50,976 nt of DNA from an uncultured Bacteroidales bacterium (GTDB lineage: Bacteria > Bacteroidota > Bacteroidia > Bacteroidales > P3): the NCBI GenBank assembly GCA_946406015.1, contig CAMJJD010000010.1, positions 1 through 50,976 on the forward strand, given 5' to 3'. The notes beneath the pieces are model-generated. The model was not told where the DNA came from. It did no database searches and saw only the letters and a list, made by a program, of their open reading frames with translations. Of this stretch, positions 14,561-23,440 are shown piece by piece. Both the position numbers and the translations under genes were made by a program. How positions within the stretch are numbered: the stretch's first letter is position 1; each line of letters begins with the position of its first letter.

Positions 14561-15478
14561 TTATTTTGCGCCGAGGATGGCGGCCATGAGGGCCTGACGG
14601 ACGTAGACGCCGTTCTGTGCCTGCTGGAAGTAGTAGGCGTAGGGGGTACGGTCAACGTCGGTGGTGATTTCGTTGACGCGGGGCAGCGGGTGAAGCACAC
14701 GCATGTTGGGCTTGCAGCCAGCCAACATGTCGGCGCTGAGGATGCAACTGTCCTTCACACGTTCATATTCCATCGGATCAGGGAAGCGTTCGCGCTGCAC
14801 GCGGGTCATGTAGATGATGTCGGCAGTGGGGATGATGTCGCGCAGATCGGTGTACTGGTAGTATTTGAGACCGGCGTTCTTGATGCTCATCTTGACGCTG
14901 CTGGGGAGCTTGAGCTCCTGAGGTGAGACAAGGTGGAAGGTGGCGTTGAAGTTGCACATGGCTTGGACGAGGCTGTGCACAGTGCGGCCGTATTTAAGGT
15001 CGCCGACGCATGCAATCTGCAGGTTCTCCAAGGTGCCTTGGGTCTTACGGATGCTGTAAAGGTCAAGCATGCACTGGGTGGGGTGCTGGTTGGCGCCGTC
15101 GCCGGCATTGATGACGGGCACCGAAGCCACTTCGGAGGCATAGCGCGAGGAACCTTCCTTGGGGTTGCGCATGACGATGAGGTCGCTGTATGAACTGACC
15201 ATGACGATGGTGTCGTGCAGTGACTCGCCTTTCTGGACGCTGGTGCCACCGGGGTCGCTGAAGCCGATGATGCGGGCTCCCAACTGGTTGGCGGCGCTCT
15301 CAAAGCTCAGTCGTGTGCGCGTGGAAGGCTCGAAAAAGAGGGTGGCGACCACTTTGTCCGATAAGATTTTCTGCTTGGGGTTCTTCTCGAATCCCTCGGC
15401 GATGTCCAGCACCTCGATATATTCCTCCTTGGAGAAGTCGGTGATGGAAATCAGGTTGCGTCCTTTTAAAGTGCTCAT
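14561..15478 (-). CDS. pyrB: aspartate carbamoyltransferase catalytic subunit
   Basis: A 305-residue enzyme that condenses carbamoyl phosphate with aspartate, the committed step of pyrimidine synthesis. The carbamoyl-phosphate motif STRTR is at residues 52-56, the catalytic-loop lysine is Lys84 (SVQKGES), HPTQ is at 132-135 and HPLPR at 263-267. The start is the ATG at 15478 (MSTLKGRN); the open frame continues upstream without family similarity. Gene order TPR lipoprotein, pyrB, pyrI indicates an operon with short gaps. Confidence 0.97.
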   Translation of the reverse strand: MSTLKGRNLISITDFSKEEYIEVLDIAEGFEKNPKQKILSDKVVATLFFEPSTRTRLSFESAANQLGARIIGFSDPGGTSVQKGESLHDTIVMVSSYSDLIVMRNPKEGSSRYASEVASVPVINAGDGANQHPTQCMLDLYSIRKTQGTLENLQIACVGDLKYGRTVHSLVQAMCNFNATFHLVSPQELKLPSSVKMSIKNAGLKYYQYTDLRDIIPTADIIYMTRVQRERFPDPMEYERVKDSCILSADMLAGCKPNMRVLHPLPRVNEITTDVDRTPYAYYFQQAQNGVYVRQALMAAILGAK

Positions 15479-15504
15479 AATATGATGGTGTTTATGTTTT
15501 GTTT

Positions 15505-16413
15505 TTACTTCATTGCTTCTTCGGCGAGTTGACGGTTGGCACGAGCCGAGGCGTGTGTGGGGTCGGCCAGCAAGGCGCTGTCGAAGTATGCGGCGGCTCG
15601 AGGATAGTCGTGGTAGTGGGTGAGTTCGATGTAGCCCAGGTTGTGCCATGCGTCGGCGCTGGCAGGGTTGAGGGTCAGTATCTGGCGGTAGAGGCTCTCG
15701 GCCTGCTCCAGGTCGCCGCTCTCCTGGCTGTACATGGCCAGGGCATAGAGTACGTTGGTGTTGTTGGGCTCAAGTTGCAGGGCTGTGTTGAGGTATTCGA
15801 CAGCCAGCGGGTCGTGGCGGGTGTAGTAGAGGATGCCAAGTTCTTCAAATGCACCTGCATAGTCGGGATAGAGGTCGCATACACGGCGTAGGAGTGTGAC
15901 GGCGCTGGCGGTGTCGCCTTTCTCTTTGTAGATGAACCCTTTCATGAAGAGGGCGGTGCGGTTGTCAGGATCGCGCTCGGTGACATTGGTGAGACAGCGC
16001 AGCGAGCGGTCGTAGTCGCGGCTGTAGAAGGTCACTTCGCCCATCTTGAGCTGCACCTCGTTGCTCTCGGGGGCGAGCTTCTCGGCTTCGGAGAGAGCCT
16101 TGTAACTGTTCTCTACATCGCCGCCAGCGAAGTATATGTCGGCCTGCCGCAGGCGGTAGTCGACGTTGTCGGAGGCGAGGTTGACGGCTTTGTTGATGTC
16201 GGAGAGGGCTTCGTTGGTACGACCCAGATTGAAGAGTACCAGGGAACGGTCGGCCAGGGCTTCGGCATCTTTGGGATGGCGCTCGATGCGCAGGTCGAGG
16301 ATTTCCAGCTTCTCGCTGTCGGTAAGGGAATCAAAATCAGATGAACTCTGCTTGCATCCCGCAAAGACGAGTGCCAGCAATGCTATCAGGAGGGGTGTTT
16401 TTTTATAATACAT
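15505..16413 (-). CDS. TPR-repeat lipoprotein
   Basis: A 302-residue protein with a lipoprotein signal (MYYKKTPLLIALLALVFAGC). About seven tetratricopeptide-like helical repeats follow through most of the mature part, for example ALADRSLVLFNLGRTNEALSDI, AGAFEELGILYYTRHDPLAVEYLNTALQLEP and AWHNLGYIELTHYHDYPRAAAYFDSAL. TPR scaffolds mediate protein-protein contacts; a partner is not evident. It lies 26 nt upstream of pyrB on the same strand, probably an incidental operon neighbour. Confidence 0.88.
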   Translation of the reverse strand: MYYKKTPLLIALLALVFAGCKQSSSDFDSLTDSEKLEILDLRIERHPKDAEALADRSLVLFNLGRTNEALSDINKAVNLASDNVDYRLRQADIYFAGGDVENSYKALSEAEKLAPESNEVQLKMGEVTFYSRDYDRSLRCLTNVTERDPDNRTALFMKGFIYKEKGDTASAVTLLRRVCDLYPDYAGAFEELGILYYTRHDPLAVEYLNTALQLEPNNTNVLYALAMYSQESGDLEQAESLYRQILTLNPASADAWHNLGYIELTHYHDYPRAAAYFDSALLADPTHASARANRQLAEEAMK

Positions 16414-16442
16414 TCTGCCCTTATTACGTAGGATTCCTTTTT

Positions 16443-17360
16443 TTATTGTGTGTATGTGTCAATCAAGTTATCAACAATGGTTAATTCCTGTGTCCGCAAC
16501 ACCTGCCGGGCCTGTGCCTCGCTGATAGGCAGTGCCTTCCAGAGCAGGCTCCAGTACTCTTTCGTCTTGCGGACAACGGCCTCTTCGTAGGGGATGTTGG
16601 CCCGTATCGCTTCCATGAGGCGGCGGATGAAGTGTTTTGTTCCCGCAGGACATTGGCCACTGGCTTCCTGCGGCAGGGTAGGGCGGTAGAGTATTCCGCG
16701 CCCCACCATCAAGTCGGCCACCTGTGGGAAGCGTTGGCGGATGCGCCGTATGTCGTCGGGCGTGCAGAGGTCTCCGTTGTAGATGACAGGATGTTTTATC
16801 AGTGGGAGCACTTGCCCGAAGGTGTCGAGGTCGGGCACGCCGGTATACTGTTGGCGCCCCAGGCGGGGGTGCACGGTGACGCTTCTCAGCGGATAGTCGT
16901 TGAGAACCGGCACCATGGCGAAGATTTCCTCCTTGTCTTTCAGCCCCAGTCTCACCTTGACACTCAGCTGTCCCTTGAGTCGTGGCACCACGGCGTCGAG
17001 TATGGTGCGCACCTCGTCAGGGTGTGCCATCAGGCCGCAGCCGCGGTGCTTGGCGGTGACGGCACGCATGGGACAGCCCATGTTCCAGTTCACCTCGTCG
17101 TACCCCATGCCGTACAAGTGGTTGGCCAGCATGACAAACTCCTCGGGCTCTTTGCCCAGTATCTGTGGAATGACGGGGATGGACCCCAGGTTTTTTTCCG
17201 GCATCACATCACGTATCTGGGCGTTGTCGGTCGAGAACCGCAGATTGCGGGTCAGTGCGATGAAGGGCGATACCGCCAACGGCAGAGCTCCGGGAAAGCA
17301 TTCCTCGTACACCCGGCGGAAGAGCACCTCCGTAAGTCCCTGCATCGGCGCCAGTATCAT
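16443..17360 (-). CDS. dus: tRNA-dihydrouridine synthase
   Basis: A 305-residue FMN-dependent enzyme that reduces uridine to dihydrouridine in tRNA D-loops. The TIM-barrel start is MILAPMQGLTEVLFR, and the catalytic cysteine lies in WNMGCPM (about residues 91-97). SVKVRLGL is at about 133-140, TVHPRLGRQQYTG at about 161-173, and the FMN phosphate loop is in YNGDLCT...LMVGRGIL. It overlaps cvpA by 4 nt. Which Dus specificity group it belongs to cannot be decided. Confidence 0.93.
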   Translation of the reverse strand: MILAPMQGLTEVLFRRVYEECFPGALPLAVSPFIALTRNLRFSTDNAQIRDVMPEKNLGSIPVIPQILGKEPEEFVMLANHLYGMGYDEVNWNMGCPMRAVTAKHRGCGLMAHPDEVRTILDAVVPRLKGQLSVKVRLGLKDKEEIFAMVPVLNDYPLRSVTVHPRLGRQQYTGVPDLDTFGQVLPLIKHPVIYNGDLCTPDDIRRIRQRFPQVADLMVGRGILYRPTLPQEASGQCPAGTKHFIRRLMEAIRANIPYEEAVVRKTKEYWSLLWKALPISEAQARQVLRTQELTIVDNLIDTYTQ

Positions 17361-17866
17361 TTCACCACCTCCTTCAGGCTGTCCTTGTTCTCCATAATAT
17401 AGTCTTTCAGGTGGGTGGTGAGCCAGTTGCCGGTGGTGTATACCGGCTTGTAGAGCACACTCCTTTCTTTGGTGGCAGGCTTGAGTATCATCTCGTTGCC
17501 GTCAATCATCACCAGGAAGTTGAGTAGCACGGCCAAGATGCAGAGAGCTTCGGCGGCCCCAAGTAGAGCGCCAGACAGCCGGTTGAGGACACTCAGTTTG
17601 GCGGCTTTCATCAACCCTTCGATGCAGCGCCCCAGCAGGTAGGTGAGCACCAATGCCACGAGGAAGGTGACGATGAATGCGATGAGCACCGCGCTTTCGC
17701 CGTCAAGGCCCAGTAGCGGAGCCACCTGCTGCGACAGGTGCACCGACGCCCAGATGCCTACAAGCACGCCGGCCAGGGTGGCCACTTCGCGCACCAGCCC
17801 CTTCTTCCAACCCATGAAGATGAGGAAGAGCAGCGGCAATCCCAGTAGTATATCAAGCACAGTCAT
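17357..17866 (-). CDS. CvpA family membrane protein
   Basis: This 169-residue protein has four hydrophobic helices and the CvpA pattern near the start (DILLGLPLLFLIFMGWKKGLVREVATLAGVLVGIWAS). The conserved LSVLNRLSGALLGAAEAL occurs at about residues 94-111. CvpA proteins are inner-membrane proteins linked to envelope stress and colicin V production in E. coli; the molecular role is unclear. Its stop overlaps the dus start by 4 nt. Confidence 0.88.
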   Translation of the reverse strand: MTVLDILLGLPLLFLIFMGWKKGLVREVATLAGVLVGIWASVHLSQQVAPLLGLDGESAVLIAFIVTFLVALVLTYLLGRCIEGLMKAAKLSVLNRLSGALLGAAEALCILAVLLNFLVMIDGNEMILKPATKERSVLYKPVYTTGNWLTTHLKDYIMENKDSLKEVVK

Positions 17867-17879
17867 AGGGTATAAATAT

Positions 17880-17913
17880 TAAAATAAGCGTCCTGCCCGA
17901 TGGGAAGGACGCT
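17880..17913 (-). terminator. terminator after the obgE-PAP2 unit
   Basis: A stem AGCGTCCT/AGGACGCT with a GCCCGATGGGA-type loop is followed on the minus strand by TTATTTTAAT. It lies downstream of the PAP2 gene and upstream of cvpA. Confidence 0.75.
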
Positions 17914-17983
17914 CGAATAACACATTTTCTTCTCTCTATCATCTCTGATAGAAATAAGCAAGCACGTCATATATAACGCAGGA

Positions 17984-18559
17984 CTATTCATTTTGTTTCA
18001 CCGAACAGCACTTTTTTTCAATACACAAGCTCAACTTCCATACAACCAGCCCGATAAGTACACCGAACAGAGCGCCGCAGAGAAGGTCGCCAGGGTAGTG
18101 TTTGCCCAGATAGGCACGGCTGTAGCAGGTGGCCAGAGCCCAGAGTGTCAGCACGAGGGTCGGCAGCACGTGCCAACGGTAGCGGGCAATCAGGAAGGTG
18201 ATGATGGCGAAGGCATTGGCTGCATGCGAGCTCACGAAGCCGTACTGTCCACCGCAGTGGGTGCGGAACATGCGTACGTTCTCCAGCGTGTGGCAGGGGC
18301 GCAGACGGCCGACGGTCTCCTTGAAGAGGTGTACACTCCCTTGGTCAGCCAACAAGAAACAGAGCACTATGCCTGCCAGCACCAACCACCAACGACGCGG
18401 TTCGTGGCGCAGCGTGAGCAGGCAGAAGGAAAGTACCATCACGATAGCCCACGACCAATGTTGGCTCAATGTCCACAACACCCAATCCAACACCGTGTTG
18501 TGGTGACTATTGATCCAAAGGAACCATTGCGTGTCTACCTCTTTGAGCGTCTCTATCAT
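17984..18559 (-). CDS. PAP2 superfamily membrane phosphatase
   Basis: A 191-residue integral membrane phosphatase. The signature KETVGRLRPCH holds motif 1 (KxxxxxxRP), SSHAANAFA holds motif 2 (SxH), and SRAYLGKHYPGD holds motif 3 (SRxxxxxHxxxD). The three motifs sit between membrane helices. Likely substrates are lipid phosphates such as phosphatidate or undecaprenyl pyrophosphate. The start chosen is the ATG at 18559 (MIETLKEVDTQWFLWIN), usual for Bacteroidetes members; a GTG at 18571 is possible. It follows obgE by 18 nt. Confidence 0.9.
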   Translation of the reverse strand: MIETLKEVDTQWFLWINSHHNTVLDWVLWTLSQHWSWAIVMVLSFCLLTLRHEPRRWWLVLAGIVLCFLLADQGSVHLFKETVGRLRPCHTLENVRMFRTHCGGQYGFVSSHAANAFAIITFLIARYRWHVLPTLVLTLWALATCYSRAYLGKHYPGDLLCGALFGVLIGLVVWKLSLCIEKKCCSVKQNE

Positions 18560-18577
18560 TTGTCCATTCACTTCCTT

Positions 18578-19579
18578 TCACTCCTTTTCACGCCCTATTA
18601 ACTTCTCATATATCTTGTCCTTCAATTCGTCAATTCCTTGCCCACTGACTGCGCTGATAAATACGGTTTCGATGCCTTTGGGCAGGCGGCGCCGCAGCTG
18701 CTTCTGCATCTCCTCGTCGATAATGTCGCATTTGGTGACGGCCAGTATGCGTTGTTTGTCCAGTAGTTCGGGGTTGTATTTCTTCAACTCGTCCAGCAGC
18801 ACGTGGTATTCTTTGGCAATCTCCAGTTGTTCACAGCTCACCATGAAGAGGAGGATGGAGTTGCGTTCGATGTGGCGCAGGAAGCGCAGTCCGAGGCCTT
18901 TGCCCTCGGCGGCACCCTCGATGATGCCGGGAATGTCGGCAATGCAGAATGAACGGTCGTCACGGTATTTCACTATGCCTAGGTTGGGTACCAAGGTGGT
19001 AAAAGGGTAGTCGGCAATCTCGGGTCGTGCGGCGCTGACGGTGCTCAGCAGGGTGCTCTTGCCTGCGTTGGGAAAGCCTACAAGACCCACATCGGCCAGC
19101 ACTTTCAGCTCTATGATCACCCACCGCTCCTCGGCGGGCTCGCCGGGCTGGGCGTAGCGGGGCGTCTGGTTGGTGGCGCTCTTGAAGTGGTCGTTGCCCA
19201 GGCCGCCGCGGCCGCCCTTGGCGATAATCAGCTCCTGCCCCTCTTCGGTTACCTCGCCCAGATACTCGCCCGTCTCGGCATCGCGGCATACGCATCCCAG
19301 CGGCACCTCCAAAATCTGGTCCTTGCCGGTGCGTCCGGTGCAGAGATTCTCGCCCCCGTGCTCACCGTCCTCGGCGAAGACGTGTTTGGTGTACTTTAGG
19401 TGCAGCAGGGTCCAGCGCTGTGTGGTGCCGCGCAGGATGACGTGGCCGCCACGGCCACCGTCGCCGCCGTCGGGACCGGCTTTGGCGTTGTATTTCACTC
19501 GCAACAGGTGCGCGCTGCCCGCGCCCCCCTTGCCACTCCTGACAAGTATCTTGACGTAGTCTACAAAGTTAGAAGTCAT
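18578..19579 (-). CDS. obgE: Obg family GTPase
   Basis: A 333-residue ribosome-assembly GTPase. The glycine-rich Obg fold occupies residues 1-158 ([32 protein letters not shown]). The G domain follows with the P-loop GFPNAGKST (168-176), DIPG (215-218) and TKCD (282-285). It lacks the extra acidic C-terminal extension seen in E. coli ObgE. It acts in late 50S maturation and stress control. It has its own -7 box and is followed closely by the PAP2 gene. Confidence 0.97.
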   Translation of the reverse strand: MTSNFVDYVKILVRSGKGGAGSAHLLRVKYNAKAGPDGGDGGRGGHVILRGTTQRWTLLHLKYTKHVFAEDGEHGGENLCTGRTGKDQILEVPLGCVCRDAETGEYLGEVTEEGQELIIAKGGRGGLGNDHFKSATNQTPRYAQPGEPAEERWVIIELKVLADVGLVGFPNAGKSTLLSTVSAARPEIADYPFTTLVPNLGIVKYRDDRSFCIADIPGIIEGAAEGKGLGLRFLRHIERNSILLFMVSCEQLEIAKEYHVLLDELKKYNPELLDKQRILAVTKCDIIDEEMQKQLRRRLPKGIETVFISAVSGQGIDELKDKIYEKLIGREKE

Positions 19580-19600
19580 TGCTTATGTTTTTTCAAAATG

Positions 19601-19608
19601 CAAAGATA
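19601..19608 (-). promoter_or_regulatory. -7 box TATCTTTG upstream of obgE
   Basis: A minus-strand TAnnTTTG match lies 22 bp before the obgE start codon. Confidence 0.6.
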
Positions 19609-19732
19609 CGACATTTCCCCAATATGACAAAAATAGTGTTCTTGCCATGGTGTGTTTTTTTTGCTTTTCTGCCATTACAACGCAATGATTCTTTATTTAT
19701 TGTACCTGCTAGATTTAAAATGCGGAATATAG

Positions 19733-19762
19733 AAAACCCCCGGCGGGTGAGGACGGGGGCTT
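19733..19762 (-). terminator. terminator after adk
   Basis: On the minus strand GCCCCCG pairs with CGGGGG(T) around TCCTCACCCGC and is followed by TTTTC. It lies directly downstream of the adk stop. Confidence 0.85.
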
Positions 19763-19791
19763 GTGTGAGTTTTACCTTGTCATGTTGGCTT

Positions 19792-20349
19792 TCAGCCGAT
19801 GGCCTGGCGGATGCGGGCGGCGATGTTCTCGATGGAGCCAAGGCCGTCAACCACGCGCTGTTTGCCCTGAGCGGCGTAGTAGTCAGCCACGGGCTTGGTC
19901 TTGTTGTTGTACTCCAGCAGGCGGTTGTTGATTGTGGCCTCGTTGTCGTCGGCGCGACCTTGTATCTTGGCACGTTCCAGTAGGCGGCGCATCAGCTCGT
20001 CCTTGGGCACCTCGAGCTGCACCATGCAGGTGAGGCTGCGGCCGTACTTGGCCAGCAATTTGTCGAGCACTTCGGCCTGTGCCACAGTGCGGGGGAAGCC
20101 GTCGAAGAGCATGCCCTTGGTGTCGGCGGCGATGGTTTTGTCCATCATCTCCACCACGATGTCATCGCTCACTAACTGGCCGTTGTCCATGATGCTCTTG
20201 ATGCGGAGGCCCAGTTCGGTCTGCTCGGCAATTTCCTTGCGCAGCAGGTCGCCAGTCGAGACGTGGGTGAGGCTGTAGGTCTCGACTATGAAATCGCTCT
20301 GGGTGCCTTTGCCGGCGCCCGGGGCTCCGAAAATCACGATATTCTTCAT
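19792..20349 (-). CDS. adk: adenylate kinase
   Basis: A 185-residue enzyme interconverting ATP + AMP and 2 ADP. The P-loop GAPGAGKG is at residues 8-15, the AMP-binding segment is THVSTGDLLRKEI, and DGFPRTVAQAEVLD gives the conserved DGFPR. The LID region (LLERAKIQGRADDNEATINNRL) is the short, zinc-free form, which explains the length below 200 residues. It lies downstream of the FKBP genes on the same strand, separated by a gap with an 18-bp inverted repeat. Confidence 0.97.
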   Translation of the reverse strand: MKNIVIFGAPGAGKGTQSDFIVETYSLTHVSTGDLLRKEIAEQTELGLRIKSIMDNGQLVSDDIVVEMMDKTIAADTKGMLFDGFPRTVAQAEVLDKLLAKYGRSLTCMVQLEVPKDELMRRLLERAKIQGRADDNEATINNRLLEYNNKTKPVADYYAAQGKQRVVDGLGSIENIAARIRQAIG

Positions 20350-20370
20350 GTGTTTTAGTTTTAAGTATTA

Positions 20371-20422
20371 AGCTGTAAGTTTTAAGTAAAACTGACTGCG
20401 TAGCTACTTAAAACTTACAGCT
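20371..20422. repeat. 18-bp perfect inverted repeat between fkp gene and adk
   Basis: The arm AGCTGTAAGTTTTAAGTA (20371-20388) is the exact reverse complement of 20405-20422, with a 16-nt loop. The left arm overlaps a degenerate AAGTTTTAAG/AAGTATTAAG tandem repeat. There is no T-tract next to the stem on the minus strand, so its role as a terminator is doubtful. Confidence 0.85.
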
Positions 20423-20438
20423 CAGAGCTTACAGATTT

Positions 20439-21341
20439 TTACTTGACCGAGAGAATTTCGAGGTCGAACACCAGGGGCGAGTAGGGGGGGATTGTCGGGG
20501 CGCCCTGCGAACCGTAAGCCATGGCCGACGGGATGATGAGCTGCAGTTTTGTGCCCTCGGACTGACCCATGACACCTTCGTCCCAGCCGGGGATGAGGCT
20601 CATCTGGCCCACCACGTAAGTCAGCGGCTCGTGGCACTGCAGGCCCGAAACGGCGCAGTCGGCTTCGTCGCTCGAATCGAACATCGTTCCGTCAAGCAGG
20701 CGGCCAGTGTAGCTGATGGTTACTTCACGCCCCACGGCCACCTGGGCGCCGGTGCCTTTCTTGTTGACGATGACATAGAGACCTTTGGCGTTGGGCTGAG
20801 CCTTGACACCATGCTCCTTGACGTAGGCAGCGATGATCTCGGGCTCTTCCGTGCGGGCCTTCTCCATCTCTTGCTGGTAGTTGGCCTGTTCTTCGGCAAA
20901 CTCCTCTTTGGTGACGATGTCCTGCAGGTTCACCTCGTAGTAGAACTTCATGCCTTTGCCCTGTTCGTACATCGGGGGCATCTGGTTGGGCTGCATGAAC
21001 TTGGCCATAGAGTCGGCTTCGATGGCGAAGGTGGCGCGGTCGCCCTTGTGCATCATCAGCAGACCCTCGTGAAGCACGCCGTCGTACATGGGCACGACAG
21101 GCATCAGGCGCTCGGTGCGGCCCACGTTGGTGCGCAGGATGTTGGTGTCGAGGCGGATGGTCATTTCGCCCACCAGCACGTCACCTTCCTGCACTTGCAG
21201 CGAGTCCTTGCACTGCTGTTCGAAGCGGTAGTATAGGCCTTCGTCGGTCTGTTTGTAGCCCTTCATGTCGCCGCTGCCGCATGCGGCCAGCAGCATTGTC
21301 CCTGCCACCAGAGCGGTGGCCATTCTCAGTTGTTTCTTCAT
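20439..21341 (-). CDS. FKBP-type peptidyl-prolyl isomerase lipoprotein
   Basis: A 300-residue lipoprotein (MKKQLRMATALVAGTMLLAAC) with a canonical C-terminal FKBP domain at about residues 205-300 (VTISYTGRLLDGTMFDSS, QMSLIPGWDEGVMGQSEGTKLQLIIPSAMAYG, IPPYSPLVFDLEIL). The N-terminal half looks like a degenerate FKBP-like domain with a helical linker. It should assist folding of exported proteins in the periplasm or at the outer membrane. It is paired with a second FKBP lipoprotein gene 23 nt upstream. Confidence 0.92.
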   Translation of the reverse strand: MKKQLRMATALVAGTMLLAACGSGDMKGYKQTDEGLYYRFEQQCKDSLQVQEGDVLVGEMTIRLDTNILRTNVGRTERLMPVVPMYDGVLHEGLLMMHKGDRATFAIEADSMAKFMQPNQMPPMYEQGKGMKFYYEVNLQDIVTKEEFAEEQANYQQEMEKARTEEPEIIAAYVKEHGVKAQPNAKGLYVIVNKKGTGAQVAVGREVTISYTGRLLDGTMFDSSDEADCAVSGLQCHEPLTYVVGQMSLIPGWDEGVMGQSEGTKLQLIIPSAMAYGSQGAPTIPPYSPLVFDLEILSVK

Positions 21342-21364
21342 TGTGATATTGATTGTTTTATGTT

Positions 21365-21901
21365 TTAATTCTTTAGTTTCTTCACTTCCATTATCTCTAT
21401 GACATACACCAGCACTGTACGGGTGCGTATGCGGTCGCCGTCGCCCACGATGCCGTAGGCTTGTTCCGAGGGTACGATGACGCGCGCTGTCGTGTTTTCA
21501 TGCAGCGTGCGCAACGCTGCGTCTAGCCCGCGGGTGGGCTGCAGATGGCCAGCAATCACCGTGTCGGTATGCCAGGCGTAGATGTCGTTGCCGCCCAAAG
21601 TCGACACGCTGTAGCGGATGGTCACGGTGTCTTCATAACCGATTGCTCGTCCCGGCGCGACCTCGCTGTTCTCGTATTCCGCCACCCACACGCCGTTTGA
21701 CAGTTTCTTCTTGGGCCACCCCCGGCGTTCCAGATAAGCGTCAATCTGCTGCTCTTCACTCTGTGCGATAATGCGGTTGGCGTTGATCATATTCTCCTTC
21801 AGCGTGTCGCCTTTGGGGGCAGCAAGGTCGTAGGAGGGCACCTCGCGGCAGGCTGTGGCCAGCAGACACAGCAACGGCAGTATGTACTTAACGGTCTTCA
21901 A
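21365..21901 (-). CDS. FKBP-type peptidyl-prolyl isomerase lipoprotein, GldI-like
   Basis: A 178-residue lipoprotein (MKTVKYILPLLCLLATAC) with one FKBP domain from about residue 80 (DTVTIRYSVSTLGGNDIYAW, TRGLDAALRTLHENTTARVIVPSEQAYGIVGD, TRTVLVYVIEIMEV). Lipidated FKBPs of this layout include GldI, needed for gliding and T9SS function in flavobacteria; this makes it a candidate GldI-type folding helper, not a proven one. It overlaps nrnA by 14 nt at its start and precedes the larger FKBP gene. Confidence 0.88.
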   Translation of the reverse strand: MKTVKYILPLLCLLATACREVPSYDLAAPKGDTLKENMINANRIIAQSEEQQIDAYLERRGWPKKKLSNGVWVAEYENSEVAPGRAIGYEDTVTIRYSVSTLGGNDIYAWHTDTVIAGHLQPTRGLDAALRTLHENTTARVIVPSEQAYGIVGDGDRIRTRTVLVYVIEIMEVKKLKN

Positions 21902-22928
21902 GGTTCAGTCTTTGTTTTACTATTTCCACGGTCTCCGCAAGACTTGTGGTGCTTGTTGCACCGGCGGCACGTTTGTGGCCGCCGCCGTCGAACAATTCGC
22001 GGGCCAGCAGGTTGACGTCGTAACTCGCCTTCGACCGTAGCGAGAGGCGCACTTTGCCCTCCTCCTCGCGGACAAGGATGCCGCAGTCGATGGCTCGCAG
22101 CTTCATCACCTCGTTGATGAGGCCCGTGAGCTCGGAGCTCACCACGCCGCCGTCGGCCATGTCTTGGGCTGTCAGCACCATCAGGGCCACTTGTGGTCCT
22201 TCGTATACCGTCAGGCGGTGGGCCATGGCGAAGCCGAAGAAGCGCAGACGTTGCTCGGTGAAAACATTCTTGATACTACGGTTGATGCGCATCGGGTCAA
22301 TGCCGCATTGCAGCAGTTCGGCCGCTGCTAGATATACGCTCTGCCGATCGTTGCTGTAGCTGAAATTGCCTGTGTCGGTGCAGATGCCAGTGTATAGGCA
22401 CTCGGCGGCGCCGGCAGTGAACACCTCAATGCCGAAGGTCTCGCACATGAGCCAGTAGACCAGCTCGCATGTGCTCGAAGCCGAAGGTTCACTGACCACT
22501 ATGTTGAATGCCTCGCGCTCGGGGCATTCATGGTGGTCTACCAGCAGTTTGCGCGCCGGTGACTCCCGTAGCCAGGTTTCCAGTCGGCCGGTGCGGTCGA
22601 AGCCACTGATGTCGAGTCCTATGATGAGGTCGGCTGCCCCGATGGCCTCGCGGCAGAGGCTGGCGTCTTTTTCACCACCGACCACCATGTCGGCACACGG
22701 CAACCACGACAACTCGTCGGGCACACCATCGGGCAGCATAGGTGTCACCATTGCCACGCCGATTTGGCATAGCAACTGATACGTGCCTGTCACCGACCCC
22801 ACGGCATCGCCGTCGGCGTTGGTGTGGGCCACCAACACCACGCGATGGGCGTCGCGCACCATGTCGCGCGCAGACACTACGTCCCATTCCGAGTCGAACC
22901 CGATAGCGTATTTTCGTTCTATCTGCAT
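21888..22928 (-). CDS. nrnA: DHH-family oligoribonuclease / pAp phosphatase
   Basis: A 346-residue DHH/DHHA1 phosphoesterase. The metal-binding motif ADGDAVGS is at residues 38-45, DISGFDRTGRLE follows at about 130, and LLVDHHECPE carries the DHH motif. The C-terminal DHHA1 domain ends with GGGHKRAAGAT. NrnA degrades nanoRNA and dephosphorylates 3'-phosphoadenosine 5'-phosphate. The start chosen is the ATG at 22928 (MQIERKY); the upstream extension would need a TTG. It is the first gene of the nrnA-FKBP-FKBP-adk run. Confidence 0.92.
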   Translation of the reverse strand: MQIERKYAIGFDSEWDVVSARDMVRDAHRVVLVAHTNADGDAVGSVTGTYQLLCQIGVAMVTPMLPDGVPDELSWLPCADMVVGGEKDASLCREAIGAADLIIGLDISGFDRTGRLETWLRESPARKLLVDHHECPEREAFNIVVSEPSASSTCELVYWLMCETFGIEVFTAGAAECLYTGICTDTGNFSYSNDRQSVYLAAAELLQCGIDPMRINRSIKNVFTEQRLRFFGFAMAHRLTVYEGPQVALMVLTAQDMADGGVVSSELTGLINEVMKLRAIDCGILVREEEGKVRLSLRSKASYDVNLLARELFDGGGHKRAAGATSTTSLAETVEIVKQRLNLEDR

Positions 22929-22973
22929 AAAATCCAATGGTTTGGAATGCAAAACAGCCTCTCAATCCAATTG

Positions 22974-22981
22974 CAAATTTA
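22974..22981 (-). promoter_or_regulatory. -7 box TAAATTTG upstream of nrnA
   Basis: A minus-strand TAnnTTTG match lies 45 bp before the nrnA ATG. Confidence 0.55.
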
Positions 22982-23248
22982 CAAAAAAATCCCAAAATAA
23001 ATGTAGATATGTAAAAAAAGCTTACTGCTTAGGTTCAACATGCGAACCAAACACGTTAGAGTAAATACACGAATCGTTATTTTGTCGGAACATTGAGCAT
23101 TGAACCAAAACCTTTTTTTGAGGGCATTTCTTCGACTTTTTCCGAACAGATACCAAAGCTCTTAATGTAAATAAGTGTATATCAAATGGAATTTGGTCTA
23201 TGGATGCGGTGAGCAAAGCTCCTGTAAACCATGTTTGTTCTTTATATT

Positions 23249-23294
23249 GTTCTTTAGGTGTTCTTTACAAATCCGTAAAGAACACCTAAAGAAC
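23249..23294. repeat. 46-bp GTTC/GAAC element, copy B
   Basis: Boxes lie at 23249, 23260, 23280 and 23291 (GTTC, GTTC, GAAC, GAAC). The outer 20 bp on each side are fully complementary (TTTAGGT/ACCTAAA spacers) and the central 6 nt form the loop. TTGAAAAAGAGT follows at 23308-23319, at the same distance as in copy A1. Confidence 0.92.
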
Positions 23295-23440
23295 TGACAC
23301 CAATTGATTGAAAAAGAGTGGTGTTAGACTGCGAGTGGTGTCTGCTTGTTCTTAGGCTGTCTCCTATAAATTTTTTGGAAGAAGTAAATGTAAGTGATTG
23401 AAAAATAAATAGAAATACAATCATCAGAATGCCCCGTTCG

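Noticed and set aside
23348-23393. Possible sixth 46-bp GTTC/GAAC element
   Set aside because: Only the first GTTC is intact. The other three boxes read GTCT, AAGA and GTAA and the spacers are not complementary, so it cannot be told from chance.
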